From Actinomycetospora sp. TBRC 11914 (GTDB lineage Bacteria; Actinomycetota; Actinomycetes; Mycobacteriales; Pseudonocardiaceae): a DNA stretch of 64,000 nucleotides. Below, one piece after another: positions 29,129 to 37,450 of this stretch (the first letter of the stretch is position 1; each line of letters starts with the position of its first letter). Made by a program: the position numbers and the translations under genes. The notes beneath the pieces were generated by a model. That model had not been told where the DNA came from. It did no database searches and worked only from the letters and a program-made list of their open reading frames with translations. The stretch covers positions 124,001 to 188,000 of the forward strand of contig NZ_JABBND010000003.1 in assembly GCF_012933465.1 (NCBI RefSeq), in the 5' to 3' direction.

Positions 29129-29144
29129 ACGAACAGGTGTTCGA
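29129..29144 (-). promoter_or_regulatory. SOS box of recA
   Basis: ACGAACAGGTGTTCGA contains the perfect core CGAAC-N4-GTTCG. On the minus strand it sits directly before a -10-like TACTCT, so LexA binding would block that promoter. Confidence 0.85.
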
Positions 29145-29199
29145 CCCCCCAGGGGGACACGCCGGGGGATCGTGGTCGTGCGGTCAGCGGCGCTCGGGG

Positions 29200-29394
29200 T
29201 CACCGGCGTTCGGCCGGGACCTCGAACTCGGCGCAGACCGCCCGCCAGACCTCCCGCGGCTCCTCGCCGTCCTCGAGCGCCTGCTCGACGGTGCGGCCGT
29301 CGAGCGCGGAGAACACGTGGTCGCGACTGATCGACCCGGCGCGCACCGCGCCGAACTCGTCCGCCATCAGCTGCCGGAAGTGGGTCAGACGCAC
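29200..29394 (-). CDS. DUF3046 small protein
   Basis: A 64-residue protein of the actinobacterial DUF3046 family, found next to recA-recX in M. tuberculosis (Rv2738c). It starts (M)RLTHFRQLMADEFG and continues with a helical body; function unknown. The GTG at 29394 gives the conserved N-terminus, and TACCCT ends 7 nt before it with no Shine-Dalgarno, so the message is probably leaderless. Confidence 0.88.
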   Translation of the reverse strand: MRLTHFRQLMADEFGAVRAGSISRDHVFSALDGRTVEQALEDGEEPREVWRAVCAEFEVPAERR

Positions 29395-29401
29395 CCGTCC
29401 G

Positions 29402-29407
29402 AGGGTA
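29402..29407 (-). promoter_or_regulatory. -10 element of leaderless DUF3046 promoter
   Basis: TACCCT on the minus strand, 7 nt before the GTG start. Confidence 0.5.
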
Positions 29408-29490
29408 GGGACGGGGCCGGGCACGCCACGGGACCGCCCCCGGGGCGGGCATCCCTACCGACGGCGCCACCGATCACGCGCCCGGGTCGG

Positions 29491-29496
29491 TAGCGT
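29491..29496 (+). promoter_or_regulatory. -10 element of leaderless promoter of the small membrane gene
   Basis: TAGCGT, ending 7 nt before GTG 29504. Confidence 0.45.
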
Positions 29497-29503
29497 GGCG
29501 GAG

Positions 29504-29647
29504 GTGGACCCGCTGCTCGCCGTGGTCGCCCAGGTCGACCTGCACTCCACGGGTCCGGCGTGGCTGTGGGACGTCGTGGGCGTGATCGCCCTCGTCGCGG
29601 TCCTCGTCGTCCTGCTGCGGTGGTGGTTCTCCCAGCGCCGCCGGTGA
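29504..29647 (+). CDS. Small single-pass membrane protein
   Basis: A 47-residue protein with one strong transmembrane helix (WDVVGVIALVAVLVVLLRWW) and an Arg-rich C-terminal end (SQRRR). Function unknown. GTG 29504 is chosen because TAGCGT ends 7 nt upstream, the leaderless pattern of this window; GTG 29495 would start inside that hexamer. It lies between DUF3046 and lhr. The hydrophobic pattern and codon use argue that it is real. Confidence 0.6.
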   Translation: MDPLLAVVAQVDLHSTGPAWLWDVVGVIALVAVLVVLLRWWFSQRRR

Positions 29648-29702
29648 GCGGCGCCGCCGCCGGCCACGGGTGACTGTCGGACCCCCGGGGCACCATGGGG
29701 GT

Positions 29703-32700
29703 GTGGACGTCCTCGACCGCTTCTCCCCCGCCACGCGCGACTGGTTCTCCGGCGCGTTCGGGGCGCCTACCGCCGCGCAGGCCGGGGCGTGGGACGCGGT
29801 CGCCGACGGGGAGCACGCCCTCGTCGTCGCGCCCACCGGCTCGGGGAAGACGCTGGCCGCGTTCCTGTGGGCACTCGACCGGCTGGCCGCCGCGCCGGTG
29901 CCCGAGGAGCCGCAGCGCCGCTGCCGCGTCCTCTACGTCTCCCCGATGAAGGCGCTCACCGTCGACGTGCAGCGCAACCTGCGCTCGCCGCTGGCCGGGC
30001 TGCGCCAGGCCACCCACCGCCTCGGGCTGCCCGAGCCGGACATCCGCGTCGCCTCCCGCACCGGCGACACCCCGGCCGACGAGCGCCGCAGCTTCGCGCG
30101 CACGCCGCCCGACGTGCTCGTCACCACCCCGGAGTCGCTGTTCCTGCTGCTCACCTCGGCGGCGCGGGAGTCGTTGCGCGGGGTGGAGACGGTGATCGTC
30201 GACGAGGTGCACGCCGTGCTGGCCTCGAAGCGCGGCGCGCACCTCGCGCTCTCCCTCGAGCGCCTGGACGCGCTGCTCGACGCGCCCGCGCAGCGCATCG
30301 GCCTCTCGGCGACCGTCCGCCCGGTGGACGAGGTCTCGACGTTCCTCGCCGGGGGGCGCCCGGTCCGCGTGGTGCAGCCGGACTCGACGAAGACGGTGCA
30401 GGTCAGCGTCGTCGTCCCCGTCGAGGACATGAGCGCCCTCGACGCCGGCGACAACTCCTCCGGGCCCGGCGTCGAGGAGGAGGTCGAGGGCTCGGCGGCG
30501 GGCGCCGCCCAGCGGGCCTCGATCTGGCCCGCGGTGCAGGAGAAGGTCCTCGACCTCGTCGAGTCCCATCGCTCGACGATCGTCTTCGCCAACTCCCGGC
30601 GTCTCGCCGAGCGGCTCACCGCGCGAATCAACGAGCTCGCCACCGAGCGGGCCGCGCAGCAGGCGGCCGAGCGCGCTCCGGTCGACCTCGACGGCGGCGG
30701 GGACGACCCCGACGACGACACCGACGGAGGCCCCCACGACGACGGGTCCGGCCGGGACGACGAGGCCGACGAGCTCGCCCCGGTGATCGGGCGGGTGGGG
30801 CCGTTCCCGGCGGAGGCGGTCGGCCAGTCCGGGGTGGCCGAGCCGGCCGAGGTGATCGTCGCCCGGGCCCACCACGGGTCGATGAGCCGCACCCAGCGCA
30901 CCCTCGTCGAGGAGGCGCTGAAGTCCGGGCAGCTCCCCTGCGTCGTGGCCACCTCCAGTCTCGAGCTCGGCATCGACATGGGCGCGGTCGACCTCGTGGT
31001 GCAGGTCGAGGCGCCGCCGTCGGTGGCCAGCGGGCTGCAGCGCGTCGGGCGCGCGGGTCATCAGGTGGGCGCGGTGTCCGAGGGCGTGGTGTTCCCGAAG
31101 TACCGGGGCGACCTGGTCTCGTGCGCCGTCGTCGCCGAGCGCATGGCCGGCGGCCGCATCGAGGCGATGCGGTACCCGCGCAACCCGCTCGACGTCCTCG
31201 CCCAGCACGTGGTGGCCATGACGGCGATGGAGAACTGGTCGCTGGCCGACCTCACCGCGCTCGTCCGCCGCGCGGCCCCGTTCTCCGGCCTGCCGGACTC
31301 GGCGATGACCTCGGTGCTCGACATGCTGGCCGGCCGCTACCCCAGCGAGGACTTCGGCGAGCTCCGGCCCCGCATCACCTGGGACCGCGTCACCGACGAG
31401 CTCGCCGGCCGCCCCGGGGCCCAGCGCCTGGCCGTCACCTCCGGCGGCACCATCCCCGACCGCGGGCTCTACACCGTCGTGACGCCGGGGTCCGGCGAGA
31501 ACGGGACGGGCGGTTCGCGGGTCGGCGAGCTCGACGAGGAGATGGTCTACGAGTCCCGCGCGGGCGACACGTTCCTGCTGGGCTCGACGTCGTGGCGGGT
31601 CCTCGACATCACCCGCGACCGGGTCATCGCCGAGCCCGCGCCCGGGGTCCCCGCCCGGATGCCGTTCTGGAAGGGCGACGCCCCGGGGCGTCCGCTCGAG
31701 CTGGGCCGGGCGCTCGGCGCGTTCGTCCGGGAGGTCGCCGCGGCCGACGAGCCCGAGGCGCGCGCCCGGGCCGAGGCGGCGGGGCTCGACGCGTGGGCCG
31801 TCGACAACCTCGTCTCCTACCTCGGCGAGCAGCGCGAGGCGACCCGGCACGTCCCCAGCGACCGCACGATCGTCGTCGAGCGCTTCCGCGACGAGCTGGG
31901 CGACTGGCGGATCGTGGTGCACTCGCCCTTCGGCGCGCAGGTGAACGCGCCGTGGGCGCTGGCCATCGCGGCGCGGTTCCGCGAGCAGCGGGGGCTGGAG
32001 GTCTCCGCCGCGTCGGCCGACGACGGCATCGTGCTGCGCCTGCCCGACACCCTCGACGAGGCCGGGGCGGAGATCCTGCCCGGCGCGGAGGACGTCCTGC
32101 TGGACCCCGACGAGGTGGATCAGCTGGTGACCGCCGAGGTGAGCGGCTCGGCGCTCTTCGCCGCCCGGTTCCGGGAGTGCGCCGCGCGGTCGCTGCTGCT
32201 CCCCCGCCGCGACCCGACACGGCGGACCCCGCTGTGGCAGCAGCGCCAGCGGGCCTCGCAGCTGCTCTCGGTGGCCGCGAAGTACGAGCAGTTCCCCGTG
32301 GTGCTGGAGACGTTCCGGGAGTGTCTGCAGGACGTCTACGACGTGCCCGGGCTGGTCGAGCTCATGCGCGACGTGCGGTCGCGCGCCGTGCAGGTGGTGG
32401 ACGTGGCCACGCCCGCGGCCTCGCCGTTCGCGCGGACGCTGATGTTCGGCTACGTCGGGATGTTCCTCTACGAGATGGACGCCCCGCTGGCCGAGCGGCG
32501 GGCGGCGGCGCTCTCGCTGGACTCCACGATGCTCGCGGAGCTGCTCGGCTCGGAGGCGATCCGGGAGCTGCTCGACCCGGGGATCGTCGGCGAGGTCGAG
32601 GCCGGGCTGCAGCGCACCGACCCCGAGCGGCACGTGCGCGACGCCGAGGGCACCGCCGACCTGCTGCGCTTCGTCGGCGACCTCACCACCGGGGAGGCCG

Positions 32701-34499
32701 CGGCGCGGGGCGCACGCGAGGAGTGGCTCGCCGAGCTGGAGTCGGCCCGCCGGGCGATCCGGGTGAAGATCGCCGGCGAGGCGCGGTGGGTGGCCATCGA
32801 GGACGCCGGCCGGCTGCGCGACGCCCTCGGTGCGGGCCTGCCCGTGGGTGTCCCCGAGGCGTTCACCGAGCCGGTCGCCGACCCCCTGGGTGACCTGCTC
32901 GCCCGCTACGCCCGCACCCGCGGCCCGTTCCCGGCCGCGGCGGCGGCCCGCCGCTTCGGGTTGGGGGTCGCGGTGGTGACCGCGGTCCTCGAGCGGATGG
33001 CCGGCGCGGGCCGCCTGGTCCGGGGTGAGCTGCGCCCGGCCGACGCGCCCCCGCTGCCCGGCGACCACGGCGCCCCCGAGGCTCCCGGCGGCGTCGACTT
33101 CTGCGACGCCGAGGTGCTGCGGCGCATCCGGCGGGGCTCGCTCGCGCGGCTGCGCGCCGAGGTCGAGCCCGTCGAGCCGGCGGCCCTGGGGCGGTTCCTG
33201 CCGACGTGGCACGGCATCGGCGGACGGCGCCGGCGCAGCCCGGGGCCCGACGACGTCCTCGGGGTCGTCGAACAGCTCGCGGGGGCGCCCATCCCGGCGA
33301 GCGCGTGGGAGTCACTGGTGCTGCCGGCCCGGCTGCCCGGGTACCAACCGGCGCTGCTGGACGAGCTGACCAGCGCCGGCGAGGTGACCTGGACCGGCTG
33401 CGGCACGCTCTCCGGCGGTGACGGCTGGCTCGCCGTGGCGCCGTCGGACGTGGCGGACCTGATGCTGCCCGACCCCGAGGACGAGCTCGCGGACTCGCCG
33501 CTGCACCGGGCGCTGCTCGAGGCGCTCGGGCCGGTCGAGGGCGGCGGGGCGCTGTTCTTCCGCCAGCTCGCCGACCGCGCCGGACAGCTCCTCCGCGAGG
33601 CGGGCGAGTCGCTCCCCGACGACCCCACCACCGTCGAGGCGCTCTGGGACCTGGTGTGGGCCGGGCACGCCACCAACGACACCCTCGCGCCGCTGCGCTC
33701 GCTGGTGTCCGGCGGCGGCGGGCGCTCGAAGGCCGCCCACCAGCGGCGCCGATCGCCGTCACGCGGCCGGTACGCCCGGGTCGGCCGCCCGCAGATGCCG
33801 TCGCGGACCGGCCCGCCCACGGCCGCCGGGCGCTGGTCGCGCGTGCCGCCGCGGGAGACCGACCCGACCCGGCGGGCGCAGGCCCGCACCGAGTCGTTCC
33901 TCGAACGGCACGGCGTCCTCACCCGCGGCGCGCTGGAGACCGAGCGCGTCACCGGCGGGTTCGCCGGCATCTACCCGGTGCTGCGGGCCATGGAGGAGTC
34001 CGGGCGCTGCCGCCGCGGCTACGTCGTCGAGGGTCTGGGCGCGGCGCAGTTCGCGGTGCCCGGCGCGATCGACCGGCTGCGCGCGACCTCCCGTGACGAC
34101 GACGCCTCCGCCCGGGGACAGGGCGCGCTGGTGCTCGCGGCGACCGACCCGGCCCAGCCGTGGGGCGCCGCGCTCGACTGGCCGGCCACCCGCGCGGCGC
34201 AGGACGGCACGACCGGCCACCGCCCGGGTCGCAAGGCGGGGGCGCTGGTGGTGCTGACCGACGGCGTCCCGACCATCTACGTCGAGCGCGGCGGGCGGTC
34301 GCTGCTCTCCTTCACCGACGATCCCGAAACGCTCGGCGAGGCGGCGGGGGCCCTTTCGGCGGCCGTGCGCGAGGGCTGGTTGGGTGGGCTCTCGGTGGAG
34401 CGGACCGACGGGTCGGGGGCGCTCGACGGGGTGCTGGCCGAGGCGCTGGCCGAGGCCGGGTTCCGCAACAGCCCGAAGGGCCTGCGGTTGCGCGCCTGA
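29703..34499 (+). CDS. lhr: Large ATP-dependent DNA helicase Lhr
   Basis: A 1598-residue superfamily-2 helicase, 3'-to-5' and linked to repair of mitomycin-type damage. RecA-like domain 1 has APTGSGKT (43-50) and Walker B DEVH (167-170); domain 2 includes SSLELGIDMG and the Arg-finger QRVGRAGH. A winged helix and the long Lhr C-terminal extension follow. Between the two RecA domains is an acidic, disordered insert (about 325-370). The length is close to mycobacterial Lhr (about 1500). The start is GTG 29703, the first plausible start before the helicase domain; a CACCAT hexamer lies 6 nt upstream. It is followed by an unknown zinc-ribbon gene. Confidence 0.96.
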   Translation: MDVLDRFSPATRDWFSGAFGAPTAAQAGAWDAVADGEHALVVAPTGSGKTLAAFLWALDRLAAAPVPEEPQRRCRVLYVSPMKALTVDVQRNLRSPLAGLRQATHRLGLPEPDIRVASRTGDTPADERRSFARTPPDVLVTTPESLFLLLTSAARESLRGVETVIVDEVHAVLASKRGAHLALSLERLDALLDAPAQRIGLSATVRPVDEVSTFLAGGRPVRVVQPDSTKTVQVSVVVPVEDMSALDAGDNSSGPGVEEEVEGSAAGAAQRASIWPAVQEKVLDLVESHRSTIVFANSRRLAERLTARINELATERAAQQAAERAPVDLDGGGDDPDDDTDGGPHDDGSGRDDEADELAPVIGRVGPFPAEAVGQSGVAEPAEVIVARAHHGSMSRTQRTLVEEALKSGQLPCVVATSSLELGIDMGAVDLVVQVEAPPSVASGLQRVGRAGHQVGAVSEGVVFPKYRGDLVSCAVVAERMAGGRIEAMRYPRNPLDVLAQHVVAMTAMENWSLADLTALVRRAAPFSGLPDSAMTSVLDMLAGRYPSEDFGELRPRITWDRVTDELAGRPGAQRLAVTSGGTIPDRGLYTVVTPGSGENGTGGSRVGELDEEMVYESRAGDTFLLGSTSWRVLDITRDRVIAEPAPGVPARMPFWKGDAPGRPLELGRALGAFVREVAAADEPEARARAEAAGLDAWAVDNLVSYLGEQREATRHVPSDRTIVVERFRDELGDWRIVVHSPFGAQVNAPWALAIAARFREQRGLEVSAASADDGIVLRLPDTLDEAGAEILPGAEDVLLDPDEVDQLVTAEVSGSALFAARFRECAARSLLLPRRDPTRRTPLWQQRQRASQLLSVAAKYEQFPVVLETFRECLQDVYDVPGLVELMRDVRSRAVQVVDVATPAASPFARTLMFGYVGMFLYEMDAPLAERRAAALSLDSTMLAELLGSEAIRELLDPGIVGEVEAGLQRTDPERHVRDAEGTADLLRFVGDLTTGEAAARGAREEWLAELESARRAIRVKIAGEARWVAIEDAGRLRDALGAGLPVGVPEAFTEPVADPLGDLLARYARTRGPFPAAAAARRFGLGVAVVTAVLERMAGAGRLVRGELRPADAPPLPGDHGAPEAPGGVDFCDAEVLRRIRRGSLARLRAEVEPVEPAALGRFLPTWHGIGGRRRRSPGPDDVLGVVEQLAGAPIPASAWESLVLPARLPGYQPALLDELTSAGEVTWTGCGTLSGGDGWLAVAPSDVADLMLPDPEDELADSPLHRALLEALGPVEGGGALFFRQLADRAGQLLREAGESLPDDPTTVEALWDLVWAGHATNDTLAPLRSLVSGGGGRSKAAHQRRRSPSRGRYARVGRPQMPSRTGPPTAAGRWSRVPPRETDPTRRAQARTESFLERHGVLTRGALETERVTGGFAGIYPVLRAMEESGRCRRGYVVEGLGAAQFAVPGAIDRLRATSRDDDASARGQGALVLAATDPAQPWGAALDWPATRAAQDGTTGHRPGRKAGALVVLTDGVPTIYVERGGRSLLSFTDDPETLGEAAGALSAAVREGWLGGLSVERTDGSGALDGVLAEALAEAGFRNSPKGLRLRA

Positions 34500-34532
34500 G
34501 TGCGGGGCAGCCGCCGCGACGGGAGGAGAGCG

Positions 34533-35492
34533 ATGGCGCTGGCGTGTCCGAGCTGCGAAGAGGCCGCGGCGGAGTACGTCGGGATGGCCGATGACGGGCG
34601 CAACGAGATGCGCTGCACCGCGTGCGGGCACCACTGGCTCCTGGGCGCCAAGCCGGTCTCGCCGCGCGCGGTCGCGGCGAAGCCGGCGCGCGCCTCGACG
34701 GCGCGGTCGCCCCGCTCGTCCGGCGCGCGGACCACGAGCGCTCCCCGCTCGCCGGGCGGCACCACCCGTCCCCCGGCCGCGGCGCCCGGGCCCCCGCCCG
34801 TCGTCGTCCGGTTCCCGACCCTCGACGACGTCCCCGCCGAGCACCTGCAGCGCCTCGCCGCGCTCAAGGCGGCCTGGCCGCGGCAGCGTCCGCGGCCCGA
34901 TCCCTACGCGGCGGACTTCCGCCGGCTCCACGAGCTGATGTTCAGCCGCGCCGGCCTGCCCCACACCGAGCCGGGCCAGCTCAAGGACTTCGTCACCAGC
35001 GACGTGCTCGCGCTCTCCGGCAACACCACCTCGTTCGCGCGGGAGTGGCGCCGACTCGGGGACCGCGACGCCTCGCAGCGATTCCGCGGCGTCGTGGAGT
35101 ACCTGCTGCGCGGCGAGAGCGGTGAGGACGAGGACGGTGCCGGTCGCGACGACCCACCGCTGGAGGACCGCTTCACCGAGCTGGCCGAGCAGCGCTCGCC
35201 GTACGCGATGGGCGGGGTACGCGAGACCGTCCTCATGCACGTCCTCGCGGTCGCCCGGCCCGAGCGGTTCCTCCCGCTGCTCAGCGTGGACAGCGGCTCG
35301 GGCGGGGAGGGCAAGCGCGACATCGCCCGCACCGTGCTCGGCGTCGAGATCCCGGCGGTGGACCGCACCCGGCACACCGTCGGGCGGGTCGCCTGCGGCT
35401 CGAACGACCTGCTCGTCGACGCGCTCGGCGCCGGCTTCACCGACCTCGACGACGCCGCGGCGTTCCTGCTCTGGGCCCACGCGCAGGGCTGA
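34533..35492 (+). CDS. Zinc-ribbon protein of unknown function
   Basis: A 319-residue protein I cannot name. It has an N-terminal zinc ribbon (CPSC at 5-8, CTAC at 28-31), a disordered Ala/Pro/Arg stretch (40-95) and a C-terminal globular domain of about 220 residues, with the helical segments QLKDFVTSDVLALSGNTTSF and RFTELAEQRSPYAMGG and a later PERFLPLLSVDSGSGGEGKR. GGGAGGAG precedes the ATG. It follows lhr by 33 bp and is probably co-transcribed with it, which suggests a link to DNA or RNA metabolism. It is convergent with the deaminase gene. Confidence 0.75.
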   Translation: MALACPSCEEAAAEYVGMADDGRNEMRCTACGHHWLLGAKPVSPRAVAAKPARASTARSPRSSGARTTSAPRSPGGTTRPPAAAPGPPPVVVRFPTLDDVPAEHLQRLAALKAAWPRQRPRPDPYAADFRRLHELMFSRAGLPHTEPGQLKDFVTSDVLALSGNTTSFAREWRRLGDRDASQRFRGVVEYLLRGESGEDEDGAGRDDPPLEDRFTELAEQRSPYAMGGVRETVLMHVLAVARPERFLPLLSVDSGSGGEGKRDIARTVLGVEIPAVDRTRHTVGRVACGSNDLLVDALGAGFTDLDDAAAFLLWAHAQG

Positions 35493-35511
35493 GGCACCCC
35501 GCCCGATCCGG

Positions 35512-36525
35512 TCAGGACGTGGGCGCCGACTCCTGCGCCGCCGCCCACGTCGCCACCTCGGCCCGCAGCTCCGCCCGGCGGGTGTCGTCGACGAACGCGG
35601 CCTCGACGGCGTTGTCGGCCAGGGTCCGGACCTGCGCGAGGGAGAGGCCGAGGACGTCGGCGACCGCGCGGTGGTTGTCGTCGACGTAGCCGCCGAAGTA
35701 GGCCGGGTCGTCGGAGTGGACGCTCACCGCGAGTCCGGCGTCGAGCATGGCCACGAGCGGGTGGTCGGCGAGCGTGTCGACGGCGCGCAGCCGCACGTTG
35801 GACAGCGGGCACACCGTGAGCGGCACCGCCGCCTCGGCGAGGCGGCGCACGAGCGCCGGGTCCTCGAGGCTGCGGATGCCGTGGTCGACCCGCTCGACGC
35901 CGAGGACGTCGAGGGCCTCGGTGACGTAGGCCGCCGGGCCCTCCTCCCCGGCGTGCGCGACCAGGTGCAGGCCCTCGGCGCGGGCCCGCGCGTACACCTC
36001 GGCGAAGTCGGCGGGCGGGTGCCCGACCTCCGCGGAGTCGAGCCCGATCCCGAGCAGCGGGACGTCCGCGCGCACCAGCGCGTCGAGCACCTCGAGCGCC
36101 TCGGCGGCGGGGCGGTCGCGCAGGAAGCAGGGGACCAGGCCCGTCGTCATGCCGGCCGGGGCCGCGGCCAGCGCGCCCGAGACGCCCTCGAGCACCGCCG
36201 CGAGCGGCACGCCCCGGGCGAGGTGGGCCTGGGGGTCGACGAACAGCTCGACGTGCCGGACCCCGCCGGCGGCCGCCCGGTCGAGGTAGGCCGTCGTCAT
36301 GGCCGCGAAGTCCTCCGCGGTGCGCAGCACGGCCATGTTCGCGTAGTAGAGCTCGAGGAAGTGGCCGAGGTCGGTGAAGGCGTAGCGGGCCCGCAGGTCG
36401 TCCAGGTCGACGTAGGGCAACGCGACTCCGCCGCGGTCGGCCAGCTCGAGGATCAGCTCGGGCTCGAGGGTGCCCTCGACGTGGACGTGCAGCTCGACGG
36501 CCGGCGGGGTGTCCTGCGCGCTCAT
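35512..36525 (-). CDS. Adenosine/adenine deaminase family enzyme (adenine-deaminase-like)
   Basis: A 337-residue metallo-dependent hydrolase that deaminates a 6-aminopurine. The zinc site is visible: HVH (13-15), the HAGEEG Glu/His motif and SVHSDDPAYFGGY near the C-terminus. The EGTLEPELI and SDDPAYFGGY signatures are those of the adenine deaminase branch (Aah1-like), not classical adenosine deaminases, so adenine-to-hypoxanthine salvage is the best guess. The ATG overlaps the stop of the upstream gene (ATGA). Confidence 0.88.
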   Translation of the reverse strand: MSAQDTPPAVELHVHVEGTLEPELILELADRGGVALPYVDLDDLRARYAFTDLGHFLELYYANMAVLRTAEDFAAMTTAYLDRAAAGGVRHVELFVDPQAHLARGVPLAAVLEGVSGALAAAPAGMTTGLVPCFLRDRPAAEALEVLDALVRADVPLLGIGLDSAEVGHPPADFAEVYARARAEGLHLVAHAGEEGPAAYVTEALDVLGVERVDHGIRSLEDPALVRRLAEAAVPLTVCPLSNVRLRAVDTLADHPLVAMLDAGLAVSVHSDDPAYFGGYVDDNHRAVADVLGLSLAQVRTLADNAVEAAFVDDTRRAELRAEVATWAAAQESAPTS

Positions 36526-37214
36526 GGCCACGGATCCTGGCCCACCCCGCCCCCGGCGTCCGCGAGCACCGGGGCGAACCGGGCCGCGCCGGGACTCGCC
36601 GGGTCGCACCCCACGCGGTGCAGCCGCTGCAGCACGCCGCCGGTGGTGCGTTCGAAGCGCGCCGCGAGCCCGCGCATCAGCTCCGCGCGGTCGGCCGCCG
36701 GGTCCGCCTCCAGCCAGGCCGCCCGCAGCGCGGCGTCGTCCTCGGCCGGCCACGGCAGGCCCGAGCGGGGCGCCCGCTCCCGGGTGCGCCAGGCCGCCGG
36801 CCCCCACGACGACGACGGCCCCCAGGCTCCCTGCCGCGGGAACGGCACCAGGTCACCCTCGGCGCGCAGCGCCGCCCCCGAGCCGTCGAGCCCGTCGTCG
36901 TCGGGCCAGTCGTCGCGCCACCCGAACCGCAGCCGTTCCTCCCGGAAGGGGTCCTCGTCCGGCTCCGGACCGTCGGGGGGCTCGTCGACGGGCCCCAGCG
37001 GCGGGTCGAGCGGGCCCAGCGCCCCGTACTGGTCGTCCGCCCAGGCGGCCCTGACCAGGGCGTGCAGCCGGCGGGCGGGCAACGACACCGCCCGCGACCA
37101 GACGTCCGCGTCCTCCGACCCGTCGGCCGCGACGATCGCGACGTAGGCCCGCCCGTCGAGCACCTGCACCCGGAGCTCGTGGCCCGCCTCGCGGACCGTG
37201 ATCATCTCGCGCAT
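36522..37214 (-). CDS. Unknown protein coupled to the deaminase gene
   Basis: A 230-residue protein with no recognised domain. The first 70 residues are strand-rich (MITVREAGHELRVQVLDGR, YVAIVAADGSEDADVW). The middle is rich in Asp, Glu, Pro and Gly, and the C-terminal 80 residues look helical (AAWLEADPAADRAELMRGLA) and include WP and WR motifs. It overlaps the deaminase start by ATGA and is therefore coupled to it. ATG 37214 is used; ATG 37205 is an alternative. Neither has a strong Shine-Dalgarno. Confidence 0.65.
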   Translation of the reverse strand: MREMITVREAGHELRVQVLDGRAYVAIVAADGSEDADVWSRAVSLPARRLHALVRAAWADDQYGALGPLDPPLGPVDEPPDGPEPDEDPFREERLRFGWRDDWPDDDGLDGSGAALRAEGDLVPFPRQGAWGPSSSWGPAAWRTRERAPRSGLPWPAEDDAALRAAWLEADPAADRAELMRGLAARFERTTGGVLQRLHRVGCDPASPGAARFAPVLADAGGGVGQDPWP

Positions 37215-37265
37215 GGCGTCCACGCTCGGGGCAGCGCGACGCCGGACACAACCACGACCGGACCG

Positions 37266-37295
37266 CCCTGTGGACAACCCCGCCCGTCCACAGGG
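37266..37295. repeat. Inverted repeat CCCTGTGGAC / GTCCACAGGG with a DnaA-box core
   Basis: Two perfect 10-bp arms around a 10-nt spacer. The left arm continues into TGTGGACAA, the exact reverse complement of the actinobacterial DnaA box TTGTCCACA. It lies 52 bp upstream of the gene pair that starts at 37214. Confidence 0.55.
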
Positions 37296-37450
37296 GGCGC
37301 TGCTCCGGATGGCCGGATCGCCCCGGAAGGCCGCCCACGGTGTCGGTGCCCGGGTGCACAGTGCCGATCATGAGTACCGAGGGCCATCCGGCGGCGGCCG
37401 TGGCGCGCTTCCCGGCACGGCACCGCCTGCCGGCGGCAGCGGGCGCGGGG

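Noticed and set aside
29385-33212. 1275-codon minus-strand frame opposite lhr
   Set aside because: Shadow of the Lhr frame; no recognisable domain.
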